From Ixodes scapularis (Eukaryota > Arthropoda > Arachnida > Ixodida > Ixodidae): DNA of 64,000 bases. Numbering within the stretch: position 1 is the first letter of the stretch; every line of letters starts with the position of its first letter. Both the position numbers and the translations under genes were made by a program. Under the pieces are notes generated by a model. That model saw nothing but the letters and a program-made list of their open reading frames with translations, was not told the origin of the DNA and did no database searches. Below are positions 21,079-32,518 of this stretch, in pieces. The stretch covers positions 133,541,094-133,605,093 of the forward strand of contig NW_024609857.1 in assembly GCF_016920785.2 (NCBI RefSeq), given 5' to 3'.

Positions 21079-21292
21079 GAGGCATCGTAGTTGAAGACCA
21101 GTGCTGGCAGGCTCCTAATGCTCCCAACTTGCAATCCACCAAGATGGGTCCCAGGAACCACCGTCTTCCCGTGGTTGGCTTGAGAACAATCAATTCCGTG
21201 GCGTCCTGTGGTTCGTCCAGCATATGGGCCCCGTCATTGCTGGCGATGATCACAAGTATAATCTGCAGCAAAAAGATGTGTGAGAGCTTCAT
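21074..21292 (-). CDS. Candidate secreted small protein (signal peptide visible)
   Basis: The preferred start is the second ATG of the open frame, giving MKLSHIFLLQIILVIIASND. This is a short charged n-region, a hydrophobic core and a small-residue end, as expected of a signal peptide. About 50 residues follow with two Cys (DCKLGALGAC) and no recognised family. Secreted peptides with this plan are common in tick salivary glands, but that is only an analogy. The frame may be a first exon with unrecognised downstream exons. The leader GGACACGCTACCACAGCC matches that of the ORF at 21028, implying a local duplication of 265 bp. Confidence 0.35.
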   Translation of the reverse strand: MKLSHIFLLQIILVIIASNDGAHMLDEPQDATELIVLKPTTGRRWFLGPILVDCKLGALGACQHWSSTTMPL

Positions 21293-21322
21293 CACGGCTG
21301 TGGTAGCGTGTCCCCACATTTA

Positions 21323-22976
21323 AGCTTTTGGAGCAGGCGATTCCGGTTTATCACCTATTATAACTGCAATTATAACACACAATTATTCGCAACAAAAAGG
21401 TTGCTGTTGGAAGTGTTGTAATAAAAGGGGATAGAAAGCAAAAGCACAGAACTTTGGCAAGGACCTCATTGCCTTTAAATCTCGATGCAATTACTAAATC
21501 AGTCCCATCTTCGACAACTGCACAGCACCAAAACTGTTTAACATATCAAATAAACTACACATGTCACGACAATCATTTTTGCCTAAAATGAAACTAGTGG
21601 GAGGAAGATTCATACAAGTGTCCTTCGAGTAATCGGTGCCACCGAAACAATGATTGACACCGCTCTTCCTCCCACGCAAGGCATTAATAATCGTTCCAGC
21701 CAATGAGAAGCTACTACAAAAGGGAAACTAAGGGTTGGACATTCTTCTCGGAAAGTGGCCACTTTTTGCTTGAGCACATATTTTAATAGTTGCGTTTACG
21801 TTGGCAAATATAAGTGAGTAACTCGGGGTTCCTCAATTTCATGAAAGAACAAAATTGTTTTCATCTATGGAAGCTCACCGTGGAACGGAAGTGGTTTGTG
21901 TACTTCAGTCTTATTTATTATCGAGCGGTAATACATCTCATATCTGCTGAAAGTATTTAATAAATCACAGCGGCAAAAGCAGGTGGCGTGTCGTCATCTG
22001 CTTCCAGCCAGCATCTAATTGAGAGCCTTAAGTAAGATAGTGTTGAACTGCTAGATCGGGTCATGTGTTTATGGGCGCCATTAAATTGCAAAATTTTGCT
22101 GTTGATCTACGGGGCTACAGGTGGTTTTTCAACGTAAATCCGGTTATAAAAAGATGCATGAAGATTTTTTTTGCGAAGAATAAAATAACACTTTTCTATA
22201 GACACCATTTTTGTTCCAATAAGATAGGCAATTTTTACACGCACAAAAGTGTATAATGTGTGTACATCTAAAACGCCGCCATTAAATTGTAAACGCTCTC
22301 CATGATTTAAGTTAAACGCACTCTTACTTGAGGCTCTCTCGCATCTAATGACGTCGGTGGTGCTATCTCGCGGTATGTTATGCACGCACGGCCGTCGTTC
22401 GCCCAATACGCCTACCTCACTGATCTCTAATATAGGGGGCTGGAAGGCGCTTAGCTTCGTTCCGAGTCGGGCGCGAGTGAAGCCATCGGAAGTTCGATGC
22501 CTGTCCCGGAAGCCCAGTGTTTGCTGGGTTTTAAGTGCATTTAGTAAATTTTTTGGTTTGCGCCTTCTTGCATTTTTACGAGGGTTTTAATAATCCCTTT
22601 TAGTAATCAATCTTGAGAATGAGGCATTTGAACTTGGGGCATGTACACTTAATCAATTAAAATCTCCAAATTCTCACACATCAAATGGCTTCCACGAAGA
22701 CTTCTTGGGCCTGCATGAACTGTTATCGCGCAACAAGCAGGCTCTCTTGATATCACAAAAGCAAATCAACCGCCTTGGACACTGCTTGGACCACCGCTCG
22801 TAAGAGTGGGAAAGCCTGTCAAGCGCTCACTTCCGGGACAAGCCGCTTACTTCCGGTGGCTTCGTGCCTGCTTGCTCAATGCGCCATCCAGCTCTCTAGT
22901 GGAGACTAGTGGCCTACCTCGAAACAAACTGCCATAGACAAGAACTTTTTTTACAGATAAATTCACTGATCTCTAT
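21323..22976. other. Intergenic, no gene recognised
   Basis: AT-rich with scattered short frames. The 22.30-22.60 kb part is more CpG-rich and includes an 80-codon plus-strand frame without known motifs. Nothing more can be supported. Confidence 0.5.
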
Positions 22977-24176
22977 GGCAATTGTTGGATCACGCATCCC
23001 CGCTCCGCGAGTGCGGCCACCAGACGGCCATCTTGCATGTTGAAAAATCGCGTTTTTGGAGCGTTGCGCGGAGGCTGGCCGCAGCGTGTTGAAGACACGT
23101 TTTCTATTCGTTCGTTGTCATTCGCCAGAAACGTTTTTAAAACCCTGTGTAAGCCGGATACTTGCTGATAAGTACACGTGTAAATTTTTACAGAAGCGCA
23201 GTGACGCAAGAAAAAGGCACAACTCGTCGAAAGCAAGTTTCGGCGGTCTTGCGGCGTGATCAAAGCTTCCTTGGCATGCCCAAGCGCTGAGTCTCTGTGC
23301 TTTCGCACGCTTGGATACCGATCAAGAATCGGTGCCGCGGCAAAGGTTTGAGGGTATGTCACGCATAGATGTATTTGCATCATATATCGGCCAAAGAGTT
23401 CTGGATCGTCCAGATGTTCCGGTGAGTTGCTATCAATAAATGGGAGAAAGCAATTCGTAGAGTTGCTCTTATGCACTATTAACAATGGCTATGTTCCAAA
23501 TCTACTCTAATGGATCACATGGGAGCACGAATAGAGCGACGCTGTGGAGCAAGGAGGGTTTTCGAAGGCAAAAGCAAAAGACGGCGAGAATGAAAATCTT
23601 TGAAGCGCGGCCCATATGGTCGTGTGCAGTCTGTTGACCAATCACAATTAGGCGAGCCGTGCTCAAACGTCAAGTGAAATTAAGTAGAATGATAATGAGC
23701 CGCCGCTAATCAGTGATGAGGAGCCGTTGTGCGCGGTATTCTCTGAACCGTCTAACAACGAAAAAGACGTACCTCCCCCCCCCCCCCCCCCCCCCACCAC
23801 CAGTGAGTTACAAATACACTCGTCAGAGTAAAGTCAAACGCTGCTCCAGAGGCACATACGGCTACAGGCATACTGCACTCGCAAAACACATCCACACAAT
23901 GTCGATTCTTGACCGGCATTCAAGCGTACGAAGGAAGCTTCGAACACGCCGCGAGACCGGCGAAACTTGCTTTCGACGAGTTGTGCCTTTTTTCTGCGGC
24001 ACTGCGCTTCCGTAAAAATTGTCACGTCTTCTCAACGTCAAGTATCCGGCTTACACAGCGTTTTAAAAAAAAAACGTTTCTGGCGAATGACGTTTGCGGC
24101 AGCCCCGAGTGCGGCCACACTCGGTCTGCACTCGGGCTGCAGCGATCAAGCGGGGATACCCAATCCAGCAATTGCC
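22977..24176. mobile_element. 1.2-kb foldback element with about 300-bp inverted arms
   Basis: The left arm (22977-23335) and right arm (23895-24176) are imperfect reverse complements. Shared landmarks are GGCAATTG.TGGAT at the outer ends, GCGGGGAT, GAGTGCGGCCAC, CGCCAGAAACGT, TAAGCCGGATACTTG, GAAGCGCAGTG and CAAGAATCG. The centre (23.34-23.89 kb) holds a C-run of about 22 at 23774. A 170-codon minus-strand frame spans the left arm, but its mirror copy is broken, and no transposase motif is seen. Confidence 0.75.
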
Positions 24177-27100
24177 CTAAACATCAGTGTGTGAACTAGA
24201 GAAAACACGACATGCTCTCTTAAATTCAGTACGCGAGAGCGTTCATTAATTATTCAACGAGCGCAGTTCAGTAATTCATGTTAAAATCGGATTTCTCCGG
24301 TTATTACCGCGTCCGAAAGCGAAAGGGTGACGGCGCCCGAAAGCAAAAAAGGTACGAACAGAAAGAGCTCAGGAGAGCCCTCTCAGCCCAGAGCAAACCA
24401 AACACCCATCCATGGCGAAGAGCCCTTTGCCTGCACACGTCCATCGAGTCGAGTCTGATGCGTGGATAGGTTTCCCTCGCGCAACTGAGTCGGGAAGCTA
24501 AAGCAAAAAAATTTGCGCGTTTTCTGACTCAGCCCGCGCTATTGCGTTAAGTTACGCGTCTTTGATTCCTTCTGCACTTCGGTTATCTCGCAAGGCGCAT
24601 GCGGAAATGAGCTTGCTTACCTTTTCAGTGCGGTTGAATGGTGAAAGATGTTCGCAGCGACAACGGAGAGCTGCCGCCCTAACCGCCTGTGGTGGTTCAA
24701 GCGCGAGCGAGCGTACGGACCGGGAAGTAAACATCACGTGACGGACGGACGCCCCTTGCCAACACCACCTAGATGGAAAGCCGGAGCGCTTCCCTCTCTC
24801 CCTTCAAGGAGCGTCGTCATGAGTAGGCTGAACTGGTAGTGCGCTTCTCCGCAAGGCTCCCCTAGACAGTTGGCTTCTTTGCAATGCACGTTCTCTTTTA
24901 CTTTTCCTTTCCCTCTACGCTTGCGTAAAGGGAAAGGAAAAAAAAAAAACGCCACAACGTTGCGTTTTTTTTTTTTTTTTCTTTCAACGGTCGTTTGTCA
25001 AGTTCCTTTCTTCGACGGCTTTTTTTACCGACTCCTGCGGGTTGGGTCACGTGACAATAAGGCTGGAGGAATCAACTAGAACAACTCTGGAAGCGAGTAG
25101 GTTTTTGGACGCCGAGGGTCAGAGGTTCAACTCTCGAGTGAGATCGAGCACATTTTGGAATGTGCTCTCGCGGCCTCGTGTGTGGACGTGAAAGCTGCCT
25201 TTCGGTTGTCGGTGCCTGGTCGGTGCTGTCATTCGGTACAGATGTTGTTTATCCGTGCTTTGACGGAAAACTGGATGTGAAAGTGTCCATATTTGAGTTT
25301 CTGCAAGGATGACTACGAAAGCGTGGACTATACAGCGAATCGATGGGAAGATCTCGCTCCTTGATGGCATGGCAGGGTGAGAACTTTTTAGTTTTTATCA
25401 TCGTGGTTTCGTTTTTTTGTTTTTACTTTTCGCTGAATGCATTCTTGGGAGTGATTTGGTTGTGGCCTGGAAGCAACATATTCAAATGCTGGCGCTACTT
25501 GCAGGTGCAGAATTAAATAAAAATGACTTGATTTATGAGTTCAGGTTGGAATGTTTTCGCAAGCTACGCAAGTGATAGGTTATCGCGGTTGCAACCAGCA
25601 CATCAATTAAAAAACAACAACAACAACAACAGAAGTACATTGTGTCGTTTCTGCGTATCCTCATCGGAGCGCAGAAATGATCCGCTACAGCTAACTAGTA
25701 AGACCTATATTTCAGCGGGTCTCTGAGCTGTAGTTTGGAGTGCACGCAAGCCGGAATATGGTTCATTTATCAGTTTACTTAACCATACACCAGAGCCATA
25801 TACTAAAGATTTAGCTGGAGCCGCTTCAGGCTCCCCAAAGAATCCCACCACACACCAGGAAGCTGTATTAATTATTATTATTTTCTCTACCTGGTTCTAT
25901 GTGCTCGTGCAATAAGCATTGTTATTATTATTATTACTATTATAGCGCATTCGGCACATCAAATTCAAGAATAATTTTGATGTTTGTGATCCAAAATACC
26001 AGATCGAAACACTGCCAGTGTTTTCTGTCAAATACAGAACCACTTCAGCTAAAAGAAGAGCATTCTTTCTTGTTTTTTTCTTTTTATAACCATTTTTGAT
26101 TGCATTAACTTTCTTTAGATTAATAGGATTTCCTCCTTTTTCGTTCTATTTCCTGCAGAAGCGGTCACACATCCCGGATACTGCTTTGACGAACTCTGGC
26201 TACTGTACGGCCTCCATGGGACAAGCTGAAAACTGACACCTTAGAAGAGTACTTCGGAATGTATAGGCAACTGGCTTGCTTCTAATATCACGTGTCTACA
26301 AGGCACATTTGCGAAGATGAAAACAGAATACTGCTGTGGAGCACCATGTCAACAGTCACTACAGCTAGCAATGGAAACTAGAAAGATCTTCCCAAGCGAG
26401 CGGATACTTGACGCCCTACCTGCAACGTGGTATACCTGCAATGTGGCCCTGTGCTGTAAAAAAAAACAATAAGGCACAGCCTCCCGGCCTTGGGCTATGT
26501 GGCCAGCTGTGCAGTCTACACCACCTTGAAAAACCTAAGGGGCGAAAAATGCAAGGCCGCATCGACAGCACGAAACAAGTTGGCTACAGTTTGCTTGCAC
26601 AGGAAGACAGAGCTGGTGTAAATGCTGTAGCGAAATGAATGTTTGCATTAACGCCAAGAATGCCAAACAGAAGAAATGAAAAGCTGAAACTCGATCAAAG
26701 ACACTCGCTGCCAACCGTCACGGATGTCAAGAAGCGAACTCGGACCAAGGAAGAGTATGTCTGACGCCTGTGATGATGAACCCATCGTGAGTTGGAGCTG
26801 AAGCATGTGTTGGACTGCAGTGAAAACTTTCAACTGAGAAACCTTTGTTGCAAGATACACTAAGAGGTCAAGGCTAAACAAATTAGTTCGTGTCCGGCCA
26901 GCAACATGCTTGCGCTTCATCCTCATGCAAAGGCAACTGCTTTCTGAAGTCGGTCGATCTGTGTGTGTGTGTGTGTGCAGATAATCGGTGTCCTTGTAGC
27001 AGTCTGTTGGGTATCTTGTGGTGCTACAACGTAAATGCCAACATGCTGCACAGATATTGTGTGTCTCGGTGTCACATAATCTACAGCATCTAAGATGCAT

Positions 27101-27536
27101 GTGTATAAATGTTTTTGAAGACGGACATTTTCAGAACATATGGATACCAGGAGGCTCGTTTCGCAGTGTTCAAAGGTGACCAATTTCTTCTTTATGACTC
27201 TTCTGCATTGTAAATGCAAGCAACTTTGAATATGAAGCTCCCATGCCCACTTCTGTTTGTGTACAAAACTTGTTTTTAGCTGCCCTAAATGTGTCGTTTC
27301 ACAGACTCGGTACTGTCGAAGTACATCTGCATATGGGGCAACGCTCGGGTATTGCGGCCCTTTTTTTTTGCAAATATAAAGTTTTCACATTATGACATTG
27401 CCAAAAAATAGGTCACAGGTGTTTTTTGATGTAGTAACCAGATAGGTTGCTTGCTGCAAAACAAGTATTATATTTGAACAGGCAGAGTGCTTTGAATTGC
27501 TGAACCTATGCAGGTTGATCACAGGTCTAAGAAAAG
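24177..27536. other. 3.4 kb without a proven gene; possible spliced non-coding transcript
   Basis: A CpG-rich zone (24.3-25.4 kb) is followed by an ATG at 25309 and a good donor (GGCAGG|GTGAGAAC, about 25377). A strong acceptor (TTCTATTTCCTGCAG|AAGC) lies at 26159. A poly(A)-like AATATAAAG is at about 27373. Joined, they give only a few dozen codons, so a lncRNA or small-ORF transcript is as likely as a protein gene. Simple repeats are (CAA)n at 25612, (TTA)n at 25870 and 25921, and (TG)n at 26960. Confidence 0.3.
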
Positions 27537-27616
27537 TTTGCCAAAATATGTGGAATACATTTTTCAAAATATGTGCAATACATTTTTCAAACTATGTGCA
27601 ATACATTTTTCAAACC
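27537..27616 (+). repeat. Three tandem 21-25-bp units
   Basis: TATGTGNAATACATTTTTCAAA is repeated three times in direct orientation just upstream of a LINE remnant. Confidence 0.8.
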
Positions 27617-27654
27617 AGCACATCACAATTTTAGAATGTTATTACTTTTATACT

Positions 27655-28545
27655 TATCTGGCAATTCGGATCCCGTTGCTGTTGCATCAGATGTCCCTAA
27701 GGGTAGTGTACTCGGGCCTCTATTGTTTCTAATATATATCAATGACCTAGCATTATCAATTATATCGACAATTAGACTGTTTGCTAATGCATGAGTTATT
27801 TACCGGAAAATTAATACACCTATATTAATCACAAGACGATTTAGATACAATATCATCATGGTGTTCCCTATGGCAGATGAACATTAACACATTTAAATGC
27901 AAAGAATTGTCCATAATTAAGTCCTCCACTAAAACACTAACCCAGTACTCGTTACTTTCCAAACCATTAGAAGACTCGCTGTCGTACAAGTATTTTGGCG
28001 CGTATTTCACAGACTCATTATCATGCATTGAGCAAATAACAAATAGCGCACTAAAACACTTAATTTGTGAAAAAGCCATTTGTACGAGAAAATTCTTGTT
28101 TTCAATAAACGCATGAATCATGCAAGATATATGATAACTATATAAGATTTATAAGAAACTTCTTACAAATTTCTTATATTATTCTAATCTACTTCTTATA
28201 GGGCTCTTATATGTTCTTATATATCTTGTATGATTCATACGTGTTTATTGGACACAGAAGTTTCTCATACAAATGAGATTTTTAGTAGGGATCTACCTCT
28301 TATTAAAGCAAAACTACTCGCATACAAAACATTTATCCTCCCACCATTAGAATATGCGAGCATAATTTGGAATCCACACCTAAGTTACCTATAACCTAGA
28401 GGCTCGAATCTTCAGAACAAAGCAGACAGATTTATATGTAGTGATTATTCATTCGAAACTAGTGTCTCCGCTTTAAAAGCTAGCATAAATCTTCCTAATC
28501 TAGAAAGAAGACGAAAAATAGTCTGATTGTGTGTTTTTTTTTTTC
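27655..28545 (+). pseudogene. Decayed CR1-like LINE RT fragment
   Basis: Fragments in order are: VPKGSVLGPLLFLIYINDL (RT motif B); IRLFANA (motif C with the catalytic DD lost); SYKYFGAYFTDSLS; then, after a nested MITE, LLAYKTFILPPLEYASIIWN and a connection-domain tail. Several stops and frameshifts separate the pieces. The sequence is clearly related to the CR1-like copies at 29.8-38.3 kb. Confidence 0.85.
28103..28250. mobile_element. 148-bp MITE nested in the LINE remnant
   Basis: The ends CAATAAACGCATGAATCATG and its imperfect complement at the right (CATGATTCATGCGTTTATTG-like) form inverted repeats of about 30 bp. The interior is TCTTATA-rich. It lies between two parts of the same LINE thumb region, so it inserted after the LINE. 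No clear target duplication. Confidence 0.75.
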
Positions 28546-29833
28546 CAAGATGTATATTACTCAGATTCCAATTTTCAATCTACTTAGTGCTGGGCTGGCA
28601 ATTTCATATCCTCCATATTAGATAATTCCTTCAAGATTGAACCATTTCAGTGCCATAATTACACTTTCCTTTTTTCTTCCTTAGTACTTTGCAACACTGA
28701 CGAGAACAAACTACCTGACCATATTGTAACTGAGAGATATCCCATTTCATTGAAAAAGTGCATCAATTTGTGTAACTGAACTTTGATTTGTAAAACTGCA
28801 TCATAACAATAACATGCTAATAAGCGGTTTTGTGTGTGTGTGTGTGTGTGTGTGACATTTTCTTTTTGTTGGGGTCTCTTATGTTCAATTACTATTTTGT
28901 CTTTTATTTTTTTGAATTCCCCCTGATGTAATGCGTCTTTGGATGCCTTTGAGATGAATGAAATTAAATGAAATGAATGCCTTTGCATCATTTATCCAAT
29001 TGTTACTTCAGTTCGTTTTGTCTGGTCCTACAACTTCGATTATTGTCATTTCATAGGGATTATTTTTTATTACACAAGTCCCATGTCGTTCAGAGATAAT
29101 TACACCACCCAGTCTATCGCTTAAAAAATAACACATCTGTCTCAAGATATCATTTTCTTGTATTTCACTACAATAATTGTAGGTTATAAGAATTTTCCTG
29201 CGTTCTAAAATTGGTTCTTTATATCACTCAGCGTTCACAGTTCTCACGTTAGCTCATAAAAAATAAATTGAGCGAAAACCCGCGTTTCTACAACGTAAAA
29301 GCTACGCGCGAAGCCTTCAGCTCAGCTCTATAGCGCGGCGCTTGTCAGCCTGCTGCCGTGACGTCACCGGAAGCGTGTGCTGGCCTTCTCCTCTAGGTGG
29401 TGTTGTCCTAGCTGGGATGTCTTCGTCCACGAGCTGAGTGCGCCTGCCTTCGGGTGGGTCTCCCTCCGCCGTTCAAAACAGATTTTCGCATTCGCGCGAA
29501 TGGCACGTAACATGAGACATCTGCCAACAAGAAAACTATCCCTGGAGCAAACGTGGCGTGTGTTATGTGCTTTTACTTGAAAGAAAAGGGAACACAGACC
29601 TGAACTAAGAAATATGTGAAGCCGTACATTTACGGACTCGTGCCGTCATGTCGCCTCTACGGCGTTTTGCCCGTGCGCGCCTCTCACGGCGCTTTCCAGT
29701 TTTGAAAAAGGATGTTACCTTACGGGTTTTTTTTTTTTACAGTGTAGTGTTGAGTCATTAAGTCTATATGTAAAAGTAAACGTAACCTTACGATCCATGC
29801 GCATTAGTTTGCACTTGTAAATGTTTAGTTGCA
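28546..29833. other. Intergenic with (TG)n and a T-run that ends in ACAGTGTAGTG
   Basis: A pure (TG)n tract occupies about 28832-28852. A CpG-rich block (29.27-29.72 kb) has the composition of a MITE or promoter. At 29728-29745 CGGGTTTTTTTTTTTTACAG mirrors ACTGTAAAAAAAAAAAAATC at 14171, which may be ends of one MITE family. No gene supported. Confidence 0.45.
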
Positions 29834-32275
29834 TTGACCAGAGCTCAGAACTTGACACAGGTTGTCAAAGAGCATACTAGGGTACAGGGGGAATCACGAT
29901 CCCTAATAGATTTAACATTTGTCAGTGAGACCCTCTCACGTTACACATACGATTGCAAGATTTACCCGGGAATTTCTGATCACAGAATGGTACACTTCGA
30001 ACTATCGTTGGAAGCTACACTTAAGAAAACGGAAATATCTTCATATCGAAGCTTTAAGGAAGCTGATGACGAATCAATTATAGATGAACTAGGCTTGAAC
30101 TACGATACATTTGAGGACCTTGCTAAGAACCTCCTGATTGGAGTGAACGAGCTATGGCTTAATTTTAAAAGGACTGTACTAGAATGCATTCATAAGTTCG
30201 TTCCGATGCGCGTAAAGAAGCGGAATCCAAATAGTCCTTGGATTACAAGGGATATAATCCATCATAAAAGACGCTTAACCAGGTGCAGAACAAAAGCGCG
30301 TGGGAAAAGGGATGGGTTGCTACCGGCTGAAATACTGACGCTAAGTACGAAACTTAAAGCAAAAATAAAGGCATCGAAATTCTCCTTCTTTCATGTTAAA
30401 ATGCAAAACTTCATAAAATAATCACGAAGGAGGTTTTGGCGACAACTAACATCAAGTAAAAAAGGACTTACTAAGCATTTGAACGGTATTAGCGCACACG
30501 TATGGAGAAGAGAGAAGAAACAGGAAAGAGCGCTCTTTCCTATCTCTTCTCCCTTCTCCATACGTGTGCGCTAATAGCGTTCAAATGTTTAGTTACCAAC
30601 TAGCCCAGTCATCAACCCTTTAAAGTTACTAAGGTCACGGTTATTGAAACAAGACACAAATCGCAAATGGTTTTAATGAATATTTCGTCAGCGTTTTTTC
30701 TACTGATAGTCATGTCCTACCGGAGTTTTCTTTATTTGCAAATGTTTCCCCAATCAATGACGTAGAAATATCAGAAAAAGGTATTTTTCTTTGTTACTTT
30801 ATATCAATTTAAAGAAAGCTGCTGGTCCTGATAATATTCCTAACGAATTCTTATATCGTTACATTGAATGGTGTTCGAAGTAGCTTAACCTCGCCTTCAA
30901 GAGATCGTTGTCAGATGGAACTGCTCCAGATGACTGGAAAATCGCCAAAATAATACCTGTACCTAAAAAGGGCAATGCAAGCTCAGTTACAAACTATAGA
31001 CCGATTTCGTTAACACCCTGTTGTTGTAAATTGCTAGAACACGTCATTTCAAAGCATATAAGAACGTTTTAGATGCTTATCAATTACTTGATAGCAAGCA
31101 GCACGGGTTTCGAAAAGGTTTATCTACCACTACTCAATTAACGGAACTAATTCATGATTTTTCTTCGACACTTGACAATAGAGGCCAGGCCGACATAATA
31201 TTTTTAGACTATCAGAAGGCCTTCGACAAGGTGAACCATATATAAGCTGCTCGTTAAGCTAGAGCCTTTGCCAAAGAATCTCAAAGTCCTGCGTTGGATT
31301 GAAGCGTTCTTGACTCTTAGAAAGCAGTTTGTTAGTATTGATGGGCATGCTTCGATGCTACGAGAAGTTTACTCGGGAGTCCCACAGGGATCTGTACTCG
31401 GACCCTTGTTATTTTTAATTTTTATAAATGACGTCCTTCGTGACATTACTGTTAAAGCAAGGCTCTTCGCTGATGATTGCATTTTATATAGTTATATAAA
31501 TGATGACAGTGATTCCATCGAGTTGAAAGGTTTGTTTACAAAAAATTAGCAAGTGGTGTAAAAGCTGGCAGATGTCTTTAAACCTGGAAAAGACCGTTTG
31601 CATGTCAATGGCACATAAGAAAACTCCTGCGGGGCATAACTACCACTTAAACGGAAAGACTTTGTCAAGAGTAAAATAATTTAAACACTTAGGGGTAACA
31701 ATAACCAGCGATCTTTGGTGGGACAATCACATCAATAATATAATTAAGAAAGCTACTGGTAAACTTTGGTCATTAAGAAGGTCGTTAAAAATGGCCACTC
31801 CGGAAACTAAACTGTTAGCTTTTAAAATGATGATAAGACCGAGTATAGCATATGCCAGTGAAGTGTGGGACCCGTACACAAAGAAGTTAGCATTAAAATG
31901 AGAGAGGATTCAGAAATTGGCGTTGCGCATTATTTTCTGGAAGTATAGGAGACTAGATTCACCCACGGAACTGCATTCCAGGGCAGGAATAAACCTAATA
32001 GAAGAGTGGCGGAGGAATGAACGCTTGAAAATGCTCTATTTGATTTCAAACGGACACTCCTGCTAGACAAAGAAAGACTGATAAGACACCATAACTCTAG
32101 AATTACGCGAAACAAACACACTAGAACACTTGAAGAATATCGTTACGCCAAAAATTGCTTTAAAAATTCATATTTCCCCCGAACGATAAAGGAGTGGAAT
32201 GCGCTGCCAGAAAGCACTGTTGCAGCCAACACCGTTTCTGAATTTATGAGAGGTCTGCAAAAGTTGTTGTAAAAT
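29834..32275 (+). pseudogene. CR1-like LINE ORF2, 5'-truncated and degenerate (endonuclease end, RT)
   Basis: The first part (29834-30421, open) encodes the C-terminal AP endonuclease with SLIDLTFVSETLSRY and the SDHRMVHFEL motif, then the linker (KRNPNSPWITRDIIHHKRRL). It ends at a TAA. RT pieces follow with stops and frameshifts: AAGPDNIPNEF; DDWKIAKIIPVPKKG and NYRPISLTP; FLDYQKAFDKV; SGVPQGSVLGPLLFLIFIND; and FADDCILYS with the catalytic DD intact. The thumb and tail end near 32275 (EFMRGLQKLL). The endonuclease start is missing. The closest relative in the window is the minus-strand LINE that abuts it tail to tail. Confidence 0.88.
30469..30595. mobile_element. Near-perfect palindromic MITE inside the LINE
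   Basis: The arms GCGCACACGTATGGAGAAG and CTTCTCCATACGTGTGCGC are exact complements. Pairing extends out to CATTTGAACG/CGTTCAAATG (30476-30587) and, with mismatches, a little further. Arms are about 50 bp around AAAGAGCGCTCTTT. It interrupts the linker region of the LINE. Confidence 0.85.
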
Positions 32276-32405
32276 GTATGTAACTAAATCTCTGGCTCAC
32301 GGTGCTTTCTGTATTTCTTTTTGTGAGTGTGTTTCCATTGTGTCTGATAATATAACCATAAAGTACGCTGTTAATGTTATGTTGCACACCATGTTCTGCG
32401 TGGCT

Positions 32406-32434
32406 ATTTTTTTATTTATTTTTTTATTTATTTA
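32406..32434 (-). repeat. LINE 3' tail
   Basis: The minus strand ends ATTCCTAAATAAATAAAAAA followed by another AATAAATAAAAAA, a short-period A-rich tail marking the 3' terminus. It includes AATAAA hexamers. Confidence 0.75.
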
Positions 32435-32518
32435 GGAATACTACTGGCTCCAGTCAAGGAGCCATGGTAGGAGTGGGTACAAAACATGTATACAAGATGC
32501 AGATTTATAAATAAAAAC

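Noticed and set aside
22973..23485. 170-codon minus-strand frame as a host gene
   Set aside because: It spans the left arm of a foldback; the mirrored arm holds a broken version and no domain is recognised.
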